From Deltaproteobacteria bacterium (GTDB lineage Bacteria > Desulfobacterota > BSN033 > UBA1163): a DNA stretch of 14,314 nt. The notes beneath the pieces were generated by a model. The model saw nothing but the letters and a program-made list of their open reading frames with translations. It was not told the DNA's origin and did no database searches. The stretch lies in the NCBI GenBank assembly GCA_016875255.1, contig VGRU01000075.1:1-14314 (forward strand). Direction: 5' to 3'. Shown here piece by piece: positions 5,259 through 12,792 of this stretch. The translations under genes were made by a program, and so were the position numbers. The first letter of the stretch is position 1. Every line of letters starts with the position of its first letter.

Positions 5259-6239
5259 TCATTTCTCCAGTGATTGAGGGATGGTTCCGAACACTTTTAA
5301 GAGTTCATCCGGAGCGTGAAAAAAGGGAGAGAGGCTTAAGGCGAAGGAAAGCTCTTTCATTCCCTCATGAACGTTCCCCTCTTTTGCATGGATGAGCGCC
5401 AACCCGTAGTAGGTTTCAGCCATTCTCCTGGCAATCAATTTTTCAGTCATATTCTGGACAGTTGACGATCCCCGGTATCGTTCCACGTCCGAAGAAAGAA
5501 GGCTCTTCGCTCTTAAGAAAACGGCTTTTGCCTCTTCCGCTTTTCCCGTCTGATAGAGACACCAGGCATACCGATTGAGAAGAGATAATCCCGCCTCTTT
5601 TCCATAAAGCAGTTTCTGATAATGCGGCAAGGCGAGCCTGTATTCTTTGAGGCCGAAGAGGGTTTCCGCCAGATGGGACCGCATCTCTTCGGGGTCAATA
5701 AATTGATTGGGCTGGTTGATCGCCGCCTCCAGGTATTTACGGGCCTGTTCCAGTCGTTCCATCCTTTTGGCAATCAACCCCAGACCGTAACTCGCATTTG
5801 AATGGACTGAATGGATATATTGCCTGTCCGCAAAAGGATATTCAGACCAGTAAGGATCCCCAAAATGTTTTTCCGCATAGTCGATCATTCGTCTGAATTT
5901 ATCTTGAGAGGCTTCATTCAACCCTTTCGCATAATAAATCCAGGCGAGGCCTTCAAGGGTGCCGATGTTTCCGGGGTTGATACGGTTGGCGCTCTCAAAA
6001 TATTTTTCCGCTTCCTCCATCAGACCTGTCTTGAAAAAGACCCAACCTTGTAGGGAGAGCGACTTTTCATCCGTAGGCCTCTGTTGGAGTGCGGATTGAA
6101 GGTGGACTTCAGCCTCACTGTAGAGGCCTCTTTGAAAGGCCATCAGGCCGCGCTCATAGTCGACATGCGTTTTCAATGGCGCACAGCCCGTCAACATTAG
6201 AAGGAGGAAGAGGAGCCATCGCTCCAAACGGCAAGACAT
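5259..6239 (-). CDS. TPR-repeat lipoprotein (last gene of the cassette)
   Basis: A 326-residue protein with a lipoprotein signal: R4, R7, a leucine-rich core at 9-16 and lipobox L-T-G-C with acylated Cys19, so it is anchored in the inner or outer membrane. The mature part is tetratricopeptide-like: helical pairs with the TPR pattern at about 28-58, 61-92 and 93-121, a break around 122-145 with aromatic residues, then more at about 148-182, 185-214, 221-250 and 277-305. TPR stacks bind peptides or partner proteins; no catalytic motif is seen. It follows the other TPR gene with a single base between stop and start, so translation is probably coupled. The weak ribosome-binding region (AGAG) fits that. 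It likely scaffolds the envelope part of the cassette; the partner is unknown. Confidence 0.85.
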   Translation of the reverse strand: MSCRLERWLLFLLLMLTGCAPLKTHVDYERGLMAFQRGLYSEAEVHLQSALQQRPTDEKSLSLQGWVFFKTGLMEEAEKYFESANRINPGNIGTLEGLAWIYYAKGLNEASQDKFRRMIDYAEKHFGDPYWSEYPFADRQYIHSVHSNASYGLGLIAKRMERLEQARKYLEAAINQPNQFIDPEEMRSHLAETLFGLKEYRLALPHYQKLLYGKEAGLSLLNRYAWCLYQTGKAEEAKAVFLRAKSLLSSDVERYRGSSTVQNMTEKLIARRMAETYYGLALIHAKEGNVHEGMKELSFALSLSPFFHAPDELLKVFGTIPQSLEK

Positions 6240-6240
6240 C

Positions 6241-6870
6241 TTATTTCTCTTTGATCATTTTTATTCCGACGTTGGCAGTCACATGGTTTGGCGCAATCTT
6301 CAAAATCTCCAAAAAGATCTTTTCCGCCTCTTCCTTTTTTTCCTGTTTGAGCAGCGACCATGCCAGTCCTGCCTGCATCTCGACATCACCGGGATAGCTC
6401 TGTAAGATCTTTCGATAGTAGGTTTCCGCCTCTTTGAACGATTTCATATTGTAATAGATGTAAGCCAATCGGCTGTTGGCCAGGTAGGACGCCCTGTCCA
6501 GAAGAAGGATCTCCTTGCCCACCTTTTCAGCCTCGGCCCATCTTCCCTGAGCCATGAACGGAAGCATGAGCCCCAGCCTTGCCTCGATCGAATCCTTGTT
6601 GAGCCTTACGGCCCTCTGGTAGGCATTGGCCGAATCGGGGAACTTTTTGGCAAGGTAGTTGAGCCATCCCAACCGCAGATGGAAGAGATAACTCTTCTCC
6701 TCGAGACGCTCTGCCTGCATCAGAACGAAGATGGCGTCCGTGTAGTTTCCTCTTCCCTCTTCTTCATAAGATCGCTGGTAAATCTGGGAAACCGATTCCC
6801 TTGAAGCATGAGAGAAAAGGGGGAAAAGGGTGAGAAACATCACCAATGCAAACATCTTTCTTTTCTTCAT
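6241..6870 (-). CDS. Secreted TPR-repeat protein
   Basis: 209 residues. The N-terminus has K2, K3, R4 and K5, then a hydrophobic core (7-19) ending in H-A-S, a Sec signal with likely cleavage after about residue 22. The mature part is tetratricopeptide repeats throughout: about 26-58, 62-92, 96-126, 130-160 and 164-194, with typical A-x-x-x-Y-x-x-A-I-x-L and G-x-A-x-x-x-L patterns. It is expected in the periplasm or associated with the envelope. AGGAGG lies six bases before ATG 6870. It starts 15 bp after the channel-peptidase gene and abuts the TPR lipoprotein, which it resembles in style, so the two may assemble together. No enzyme motif is visible. Confidence 0.85.
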   Translation of the reverse strand: MKKRKMFALVMFLTLFPLFSHASRESVSQIYQRSYEEEGRGNYTDAIFVLMQAERLEEKSYLFHLRLGWLNYLAKKFPDSANAYQRAVRLNKDSIEARLGLMLPFMAQGRWAEAEKVGKEILLLDRASYLANSRLAYIYYNMKSFKEAETYYRKILQSYPGDVEMQAGLAWSLLKQEKKEEAEKIFLEILKIAPNHVTANVGIKMIKEK

Positions 6871-6885
6871 GGACCGCCTCCTGAT

Positions 6886-9054
6886 TCATTTAACTGTGTC
6901 TATATTTTCAAGCCTGATCACTTCGATTTTCTTTTTGTTCCAAACGAGATGACCTCCGACCCACCCTTTCCCCTCACGAAAGATTGCTTTTGCTTCAACC
7001 AGTGGATAGTAAGATGGGTTTTGGCCGGAGGACCTTCCGGAAACGATGAAGTCGCATCCCTTAAGCTCACAGCAATAGTCCATCTTCAGGCCCTTTCGGT
7101 TGAAGAACGGGGCCATCAAATCGGAAAGAATCCTCTTTCCTGTGGGAAGAAAATGTCTGAGGGAAAGCATATCATAAAAGGAGAGATTTTCGGCAGATTC
7201 ATAAGGCACACGGGGTGCGGATGCATAGAGGATGAAAAGGGCCGAATCGCAACCTCCCTCAAAATCGAAAAGGGTGAACACGCTGTTCTTATAATCAAAA
7301 TGGAGCAGGGCCTTTCTGGTCAGGGAGATGAGTTTAAGATTCCCGTAGAGATCGATGGTTGATTCGATCTCCTCATTCCAATGCCTGTCTCCGGAACGGC
7401 AGGTCAATGAGATTTTCTGGCCGATGGGAAAGGCGAACCGGTCGGCGATCTCCTGATCTTTTCGAACATTACGGACCCGGTCGCCCTCTTTAGGCACATA
7501 GGCGCTGTGGAGGAGGGGGGTTCCTCCTTCGAGGACCACTTCGTGAAATTCGCTATGGATGGTAGACGAACCGACACGGGAAGTGTTCTGAAGCTGGAAG
7601 TGGAGGTGCGGAATGGAAGAACGTCCTGAATTTCCACAGAAACCGATGACGTCCCCCCTCCTGACGAAATCGCCCTCCCTGAACTTTTGAGGGCCTGCGG
7701 CAAGATGGCCCACCAGGGAGAAGAGGAAAGGACCATGTTTAACCATGACCAGATTTCCCCAATTCTCTTTCGAATGGGGTTCTCCAGTAGGATTGTCCGA
7801 AATGTGATGGACAACCTTGACGATCTGCCCATCGGCACAGGCAAGGACAGGAAGTTTGTAACAGAAATAATCGGAAACCTCATGACCTTCATTCTTATGG
7901 GATTTTCCGGAAGAATCCCTGACTTCAAAATCGAGGCCGTGCTCCCAATAGGCCTGATGGGTAAAAGGACCTGGGGAACCCTGTGTGCAGGTCCACATTC
8001 CAAGAAATGGGAGGCTGATCGGATAATCCATGTGAGATCCAAACCTCATGATCCGGGTTTGATAATGGATGAGGTTTGATTCCGGCCCCGAGGATTCAAA
8101 GTCGACAACCGATTTGGGGCGGGCGTCCAGTGTTCTTTGACGCATCCCAAAAAGAAACGTCAGGAGGGTGAGGTTAAAGGGGAGGATGAGAACCGGAAGG
8201 CCAAAGGAGGAAAGGAGCCGACCGCTTCCCGCCCAGAGAACAGCGCATAAAAGAACAGAAGATATGGCAAGGAGAAAAGACGATTTTTGAGGGACAAACC
8301 AGATTCCTCCCATGGCAATGGAGATGAGAATGAAGTTGAAGCCCACTGAGGCATAGAGATGCTCCTGGGGAAAATTGAACATCCAGCCGAACCAAAAGAG
8401 AGCGATGGCATATCCGATAAGGGAAAGGAGCGTGGCGATCCGGCTGAAGAGGAGGAGAGCGATAAAGAGGATGATCCCCGCTGTCACATCGGGCATGAAA
8501 AGGATGGCCCCGAGCGATTTCAGATATCCTGTGACGATTTCAGGGAATGAAAATTGAAAAACGGAAGGTATGACCTCTTTAAGGGTGGAGGACATCCCTT
8601 GAATGTTTGGGGAAGCGGCAAGAACCGGAAAGATGATCAGAAGAAAAGGAAGCGTCAGGACAGGGAGGTTGAGGTAGTAGCCTAAAGAAGCACGAAGCGC
8701 GGCCGTTATCAGGACAGTGGCAAAGAGTGCCAGAAGAAAGACGACGAAGAGGAAAAGATTGGCCTTGAAAAAGTAGAAGAGGGCCAGCCCCACAAGAAGC
8801 CCGTTATACCCATACATCCCGAGCCTGATCTCCTCGGCGCTCAGATGGAGCAGACGGGCAAAGAGATTGGTCAGCAGAACAGCGATTCCACCTCCGATGA
8901 AGAGGACCGGGTGAAAAGCGGTGGCGGCGAACATCGCTGCGCCGACCCAACGGTCCCTGGAGAAGAAGATCTGGGAATAGCTGAGGAGAAAGGAATCGAG
9001 AACTTCGAGTCCTCTCTCCTGCCTCCTCAAGCGAGTGGGTTGACTTAAATCCAA
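6886..9054 (-). CDS. Urea-transporter-like channel fused to an M23 metallopeptidase domain
   Basis: About 722 residues. Residues 18-305 form a polytopic membrane domain of the urea transporter (UT) family. Its two-fold repeated signature appears as L-P-V-L-T-L-P-F (130-137) and L-P-V-L-I-L-P-F (286-293), where the second has Ile for the usual Thr. G-Y-N-G-L-L-V-G-L (82-90) is also characteristic. Residues 340-495 form an M23 (LytM-like) domain with H366, D375 and the H-L-H pair 483-485 as zinc or catalytic residues, plus G-D-x-V-x-x-G-D-V-I-G-F-C-G-N-S-G-R-S. Both are complete. About 220 further residues are unassigned. I chose TTG 9054, preceded by GAGGT and overlapping the decarboxylase stop by 10 bp. 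TTG 9030 is an alternative; ATG 9174 would overlap 130 bp and add N-terminal sequence unlike the family. Confidence 0.85.
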   Translation of the reverse strand: MDLSQPTRLRRQERGLEVLDSFLLSYSQIFFSRDRWVGAAMFAATAFHPVLFIGGGIAVLLTNLFARLLHLSAEEIRLGMYGYNGLLVGLALFYFFKANLFLFVVFLLALFATVLITAALRASLGYYLNLPVLTLPFLLIIFPVLAASPNIQGMSSTLKEVIPSVFQFSFPEIVTGYLKSLGAILFMPDVTAGIILFIALLLFSRIATLLSLIGYAIALFWFGWMFNFPQEHLYASVGFNFILISIAMGGIWFVPQKSSFLLAISSVLLCAVLWAGSGRLLSSFGLPVLILPFNLTLLTFLFGMRQRTLDARPKSVVDFESSGPESNLIHYQTRIMRFGSHMDYPISLPFLGMWTCTQGSPGPFTHQAYWEHGLDFEVRDSSGKSHKNEGHEVSDYFCYKLPVLACADGQIVKVVHHISDNPTGEPHSKENWGNLVMVKHGPFLFSLVGHLAAGPQKFREGDFVRRGDVIGFCGNSGRSSIPHLHFQLQNTSRVGSSTIHSEFHEVVLEGGTPLLHSAYVPKEGDRVRNVRKDQEIADRFAFPIGQKISLTCRSGDRHWNEEIESTIDLYGNLKLISLTRKALLHFDYKNSVFTLFDFEGGCDSALFILYASAPRVPYESAENLSFYDMLSLRHFLPTGKRILSDLMAPFFNRKGLKMDYCCELKGCDFIVSGRSSGQNPSYYPLVEAKAIFREGKGWVGGHLVWNKKKIEVIRLENIDTVK

Positions 9055-10394
9055 GGAGGAACCTCTTCGAGAGCCGTAAGGTGATCCAGCGTTTCCTGAT
9101 GGCGGATGATATCGCACTGGCCATTGCGGGAGATCATGACCACATTGGGCCTCAGGGTGATGAACTGCATCCACTGCGTCACATTATAGGCGCCGACTGT
9201 TTTGATGACGAGGCGGTCTCCCGTTTTCAGGGGAGGGTAGAGAATATTGGCCCGGATCACATCGAGGTTCATGCAGAGAGGGCCAAAGATGGCAGTGGGT
9301 TCGAAGGTCCCGCCGAATTCCTGCGCAGGGACAATCTCATGCCGGTACCAGAGCGAAGTGATGAGGTGATGGATACCCGTGTCGACCACCACTGCCCTTC
9401 GTCCGTCTGAAAGCCGTTTATTCGCTTGGACCGTCGTGATGAGATATCCTGCCTCGTCAATCAAGGCCCTTCCTGTTTCAAGGAAAAGGAGAGGAAACTC
9501 TGACGATGAGCCGTTGAGGTTTTCCAGCCCCTCTGTAATGGCTTCCACATACTGGCTGAAGGAAGGGGTGACCTGGTTTCCCGGAAGGTACTGGGAATGG
9601 AGGGTATTGGTGGAGGCAAAGCCTCCGCCCAGGTCGATCCATTTTATGGATAATCCCATCTCATCATGGAGCTGTTTTGCAAAAAGGGCGATTTTGGCCG
9701 TCGCTTCCCGATAGGCGCTTGGATCCAGGACAAAGGTGCCGATATGACAGTGGAGACCGGAAAGGGTCAACCTTTTTCCGACCACAAGCCGTTTCACCGC
9801 TGACAGGGCCTGGCCGTTTTCAAAATTGAATCCGAAGCGGTCCCAGTTCGGAATGGAGCTGAGAGAGAAATTGACACGGATTCCCACCTCCGGCCTAATT
9901 TCCAGTCGATCCGCCACTTTTTCCAGCAGGGAGAGCTCATCGAAATGATCGATGTGGATACGGGCCCCTCCCTTCAATGCTTTCTCAATGACAGACTCGG
10001 TTTTGCAAGGCCCGTTTAGTATGATCCGGCTGAAGGGAATGCCAAGCCGCAATGCCTTCTCAAATTCGAACTCCGAGACGACCTCGGCCCAGGAGCCCTC
10101 TCTGTCGAAAACCTTACAGACGGCGTTCAGGTAATTGGTTTTATAGGACCAGGCCAATTGAAATTTCGGATAACGAAGGGCCAGCAACTCCTTCAGCTCG
10201 CGGCATTTACTGACCATTGTCCTTTCGGAAAAGACGAAGAGAGGAGAACCGTATTTTTCAACCAGATCCTGAACCGGCTGTCCGTCGATATGGGTCATCG
10301 GCGTTATGGCCTGCAGCCTTCCGAACTTATCGGACCATCCATTCTGATATTTTACCAGAATGGGTTTTTCATAGGGTGTTTTAGGTTGATCCAT
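9045..10394 (-). CDS. PLP-dependent decarboxylase, diaminopimelate/ornithine/arginine group
   Basis: 449 residues, a fold-type III (alanine-racemase-like) decarboxylase. The barrel domain has the PLP lysine K85 in W-S-Y-K-T-N, H-C-H-I-G-T (215-220), the phosphate-binding D-L-G-G-G-F (254-259) and E-T-G-R (306-309, in place of the usual E-P-G-R). The second domain supplies C374 in G-P-L-C-M-N-L-D and the G-A-Y-N motif (401-404). In true diaminopimelate decarboxylases the cysteine motif reads C-E-S-x-D; here it is C-M-N-L-D, which alters the substrate-binding end. The substrate is therefore probably not plain meso-diaminopimelate, and LysA is not assigned. GGAG lies seven bases upstream of ATG 10394. 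It is embedded between an ATP-grasp ligase gene and the channel-peptidase gene, so it probably decarboxylates an intermediate or building block of that pathway. Confidence 0.88.
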   Translation of the reverse strand: MDQPKTPYEKPILVKYQNGWSDKFGRLQAITPMTHIDGQPVQDLVEKYGSPLFVFSERTMVSKCRELKELLALRYPKFQLAWSYKTNYLNAVCKVFDREGSWAEVVSEFEFEKALRLGIPFSRIILNGPCKTESVIEKALKGGARIHIDHFDELSLLEKVADRLEIRPEVGIRVNFSLSSIPNWDRFGFNFENGQALSAVKRLVVGKRLTLSGLHCHIGTFVLDPSAYREATAKIALFAKQLHDEMGLSIKWIDLGGGFASTNTLHSQYLPGNQVTPSFSQYVEAITEGLENLNGSSSEFPLLFLETGRALIDEAGYLITTVQANKRLSDGRRAVVVDTGIHHLITSLWYRHEIVPAQEFGGTFEPTAIFGPLCMNLDVIRANILYPPLKTGDRLVIKTVGAYNVTQWMQFITLRPNVVMISRNGQCDIIRHQETLDHLTALEEVPPWI

Positions 10395-10474
10395 GAGGGG
10401 TCTCCGGATTCTGCATTTGCCCCGCCGAATGGGTCCTGGTCACATAGACGGGCATTCTTTCTAATAGGGTGAAA

Positions 10475-11530
10475 TTATCTGTAATGTATTTCTCCTTTTG
10501 AGATGATTTCTTCAAGCCGGTCGATCTTTACGACCTGTTCAAGGGAGATGCGAACAAACATGGTTCCCGCTTTGGACTCGGGCAGAGATTGTGGTTTCAC
10601 TCCCATGGCCAGCTGGGCGACGGCAACCGGTAGATTTTGATCAGCCCCCACGCAGAGATAGGTCCAGGCTGGAAAGCGGGGATTAATCTCAATCAGGAAG
10701 TATCGTTCATCCTTTGTTTTCAATATCTCCATCTCAAAAGGACCTCGCCACTTCGTGACCTGACAGAACGTTTCTGCCATTGTTAGAAACTTCGGATTAT
10801 TGACGACGACTCCCGCCCACCCCTTTCCCTTGTCCGTTAAGGAAGTTTTTTTCATGGACAGCCCGCCCACGATCTCGCCCTTTCCATCTCCGACGGCCAG
10901 GACATCATATTCCTCTCCGATTAAAAATTCCTGGATGATGACAGGCAGTCCCCACTGGGCCACGGTGCGGTGAAAGGCCATGGATGCTTCATCCATGGTT
11001 TTGACAAGAGAGGCGCCGTAAAAGATCCCCTTCAACATATAGGGGAACGAGATCTCCGCTGAAACCTGAAAGAGGGATTCGATATCGGAGACGATCCTGG
11101 TCTGGGGATAATCGAAACCTGTCTTCTCGCATATCTCTCCAAGGCGGATCTTGGAACGTATGTCGTATTGCTGTTGCGTTGGTAAAAACATACGGATTCC
11201 GATTTCTCTCAATTCTGACTCCAGGGAGATAAAACCCGACATTTCAGAGTCGAGGGTTGGGATCAGCATTGAAAGATCGGTCACAGTTTTAATATATTCG
11301 AGGCGTTGCCGGAGTGATTGAACCCCTTCAGAGGGCAGGGGGATGAGATAAGCTGAATCAATGAGGTCTGATGCATATAACCCCGGATCCAGGTAATGGT
11401 AAGCCAGGCCGATGATCTTTCCATTAAACCCGGGGTGCGCCCGGAGGGAACGGATGACCGAAATGCCAGGGCCGGGATTATCCGTGGCATTGAGGCCTGT
11501 TACACCAATGGTCCACTCAAATCGGTCCAT
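10475..11530 (-). CDS. ATP-grasp carboxylate-amine ligase-like protein
   Basis: 351 residues. The N-terminal pre-ATP-grasp Rossmann-like part begins I-G-V-T-G-L-N-A-T-D-N-P-G-P-G (8-22). The ATP-grasp domain follows: R125 and K127 before an E-K-T-G-F-D-Y-P-Q-T-R segment, K167 in Y-M-L-K-G-I-F-Y-G-A-S, the adenine-contact segment I-I-Q-E-F-L-I-G-E-E-Y (198-208), and metal ligands E267, E281 and N283 in E-M-E and I-E-I-N-P-R-F. The family forms amide or peptide-like bonds by acyl phosphate; the substrate pair here is unknown. The catalytic set appears complete. The ATG at 11530 has only a weak GGATAAG site. It sits 41 bp after the PqqD-like gene, a pairing reminiscent of peptide-modifying pathways, and 80 bp before the decarboxylase. 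Confidence 0.87.
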   Translation of the reverse strand: MDRFEWTIGVTGLNATDNPGPGISVIRSLRAHPGFNGKIIGLAYHYLDPGLYASDLIDSAYLIPLPSEGVQSLRQRLEYIKTVTDLSMLIPTLDSEMSGFISLESELREIGIRMFLPTQQQYDIRSKIRLGEICEKTGFDYPQTRIVSDIESLFQVSAEISFPYMLKGIFYGASLVKTMDEASMAFHRTVAQWGLPVIIQEFLIGEEYDVLAVGDGKGEIVGGLSMKKTSLTDKGKGWAGVVVNNPKFLTMAETFCQVTKWRGPFEMEILKTKDERYFLIEINPRFPAWTYLCVGADQNLPVAVAQLAMGVKPQSLPESKAGTMFVRISLEQVVKIDRLEEIISKGEIHYR

Positions 11531-11571
11531 TACTTATCCAAATGTGAAAATGGGAATGGTTTTATCGTTCT

Positions 11572-11841
11572 TTAAAATTTAAAATTTTTGGGCAGTAACT
11601 GGGCTTCCTTTAAGAGATTAATAAACTCATAAATATCACTTTTTAAATCTTCCCCGCTCATGATGAAATGTCTCCCGATCTCGGACTGAATGATTTCCAT
11701 CCCATTCCCCTCTTTGAGAAGTCGAAGGATGAACCTTCCGGTCTCATTGGTATTGAATGTCCCTCCGGAATAAGGGTCAAAAATAAAACCCGAATCGCTG
11801 ATGGCGATGTCCTTTAAACGGTTAAGCAGGGCCATGTCCAT
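11572..11841 (-). CDS. PqqD-like (RiPP recognition element fold) protein
   Basis: 89 residues from ATG 11841, chosen because GGTGA lies five bases upstream. TTG 11853 and GTG 11850 extend the frame but overlap that site. The PqqD-like pattern is visible: a beta segment G-F-I-F-D-P-Y-S-G-G-T-F, then N-E-T-G-R-F-I-L-R-L-L-K-E-G, a long helix, and a C-terminal helix with D-x-x-E-F-I-N-L-L-K-E-A-Q-L-L. PqqD-family domains form a winged-helix-like fold that binds a leader peptide or carrier and presents it to modifying enzymes. As first gene of the cassette, just before the ATP-grasp ligase, it may serve as substrate adaptor. No precursor peptide was recognised nearby. It is too small to exclude an unrelated winged-helix protein. 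Confidence 0.78.
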   Translation of the reverse strand: MDMALLNRLKDIAISDSGFIFDPYSGGTFNTNETGRFILRLLKEGNGMEIIQSEIGRHFIMSGEDLKSDIYEFINLLKEAQLLPKNFKF

Positions 11842-11888
11842 TTTAATCACCAATTCGAATAAAAGAGATGGAGAAATATAAAGTATAG

Positions 11889-11905
11889 AGCAATTTTGAT
11901 ACCAA
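11889..11905 (-). promoter_or_regulatory. Sigma-54 (-24/-12) promoter candidate for the six-gene cassette
   Basis: Read on the minus strand, TTGGTATC-N4-TTGCT has GG and GC exactly 10 bp apart, about 48 bp upstream of the PqqD-like start. The GG, A and TTGC positions match RpoN consensus; three inner positions do not. A TATACT overlaps just downstream but lacks a matching -35 box. The rest of 11906-12080 shows nothing else recognisable. Confidence 0.5.
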
Positions 11906-12080
11906 ACCTGTTGGAAGTTACAACCCCCCGTATTTAAAGGATAATTGCAGAACTCAACAAAATAGAACGGTTAAAATGAGAGATTTTTTGCCATTTTTTT
12001 AATTCGATGGCTAAAAATTGCATAACTCAGGAGGCCCTCAGGAAAAGTGAAACCCACCGGGTCACGATTAAACAAACCAC

Positions 12081-12109
12081 TTGAAAAAAAAGATGGCGTC
12101 TCCTATGAT
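12081..12109 (+). promoter_or_regulatory. Sigma-70 promoter for the lipoprotein gene
   Basis: TTGAAA (12081-12086) and TATGAT (12104-12109) are separated by 17 bp and lie 27 bp before the lipoprotein start. Each box differs from consensus at one base. Confidence 0.7.
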
Positions 12110-12136
12110 AAACAAAAATATTGAAGGAGGCGTGAG

Positions 12137-12604
12137 ATGTTGAAAAAATGGAGGAGTTTAATCTGGGGAGGAATGATTCTTTTTCTTATTGTTGGAGCCT
12201 ATGGGTGCGGGGACCTCTTCTCTTTTCGGACCGTTCGGGAGAGAGACCCGGAGAAGAAACCGCCAATCGCCACATCCTACCGGTTTGAAGATATTCCATT
12301 GCCGGCAGGGATGACTCTCAACAGAAAAGAGTCCTTTGTCTATGAAACCAAGGCAACCCGGACCGGGCTTCTTGTCTATGAAGGAAAAGGGGAGATGGAG
12401 AAGCTGGCCAATTTCTTTAAGGAGCAGATGCCGAATCATCAATGGCGGTTGGTGAGCAATTTCGAACTTCACAATGTGATGCTGACCTTTATCAAAGAAG
12501 GGTGGAGCAGTGTCATCTACATTTTGCCCCAGGATGACGAGACGAAGAGGATCGAAATCCGGGTAGGTCCCATAGAGATTAAAATTCTTCCCCCGTCAAA
12601 ATAG
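12137..12604 (+). CDS. Lipoprotein of unknown function
   Basis: 155 residues with a lipoprotein signal: K3, K4 and R6, a hydrophobic core 8-20 and lipobox G-A-Y-G-C with acylated Cys24. The mature part starts with a charged, proline-rich linker (E-K-K-P-P) and then a compact domain of alternating strands and helices. It has P-L-P-A-G-M-T-L-N, G-L-L-V-Y-E-G-K-G, a helix E-K-L-A-N-F-F-K-E-Q-M, then W-R-L-V-S-N and repeated strand patterns ending in I-E-I-R-V-G-P. This looks like a family of small envelope lipoproteins I know only as uncharacterised. AAGGAGG precedes ATG 12137 and a promoter is clear. It lies upstream of ispE on the same strand but a 188-bp repeat-built spacer intervenes. No function is assigned. 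Confidence 0.88.
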   Translation: MLKKWRSLIWGGMILFLIVGAYGCGDLFSFRTVRERDPEKKPPIATSYRFEDIPLPAGMTLNRKESFVYETKATRTGLLVYEGKGEMEKLANFFKEQMPNHQWRLVSNFELHNVMLTFIKEGWSSVIYILPQDDETKRIEIRVGPIEIKILPPSK

Positions 12605-12610
12605 AAGTCA

Positions 12611-12732
12611 TTGGTCAGTGGGTTAGGGTTAAGATGCCAGTTTGGTGAATGGGTCAAGTATTTCGTCTACAAATAAAAGCCTTAACCCCTTGACCTAACC
12701 CAAACCGGCTTCCTTGCCTTAACCCAATTCCC
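12611..12732. repeat. Inverted-repeat spacer of ggtta/taacc words
   Basis: The left half carries gggttagg (12620-12627) and gggttaag (12626-12633). The right half carries the complements cttaaccc (12681-12688 and 12718-12725) and cctaaccc (12694-12701). The halves face each other around an A/T-rich centre, so several alternative long hairpins are possible. It may act as a transcript-end structure for the lipoprotein gene; there is no coding potential. Confidence 0.6.
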
Positions 12733-12792
12733 ATTTTTAGAGTTTGTTAGAAGTTTCATTGACTGAATGATTACCTAATTTTGGGGAGTTTA

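Noticed and set aside
7404..8042. Open frame of 212 codons on the minus strand within the channel-peptidase gene
   Set aside because: It is an out-of-frame shadow; the M23 catalytic motifs lie in the other frame.
9055..9174. N-terminal extension of the channel-peptidase gene from ATG 9174
   Set aside because: It would lie inside the decarboxylase gene for 130 bp and has no UT-family character; the family-like sequence begins near the TTG at 9054 or 9030.
12010..12024. A possible -24/-12 promoter (GG...GC) upstream of the lipoprotein gene
   Set aside because: The GG to GC distance is 9 bp rather than 10, and a good sigma-70 promoter lies closer to the gene.
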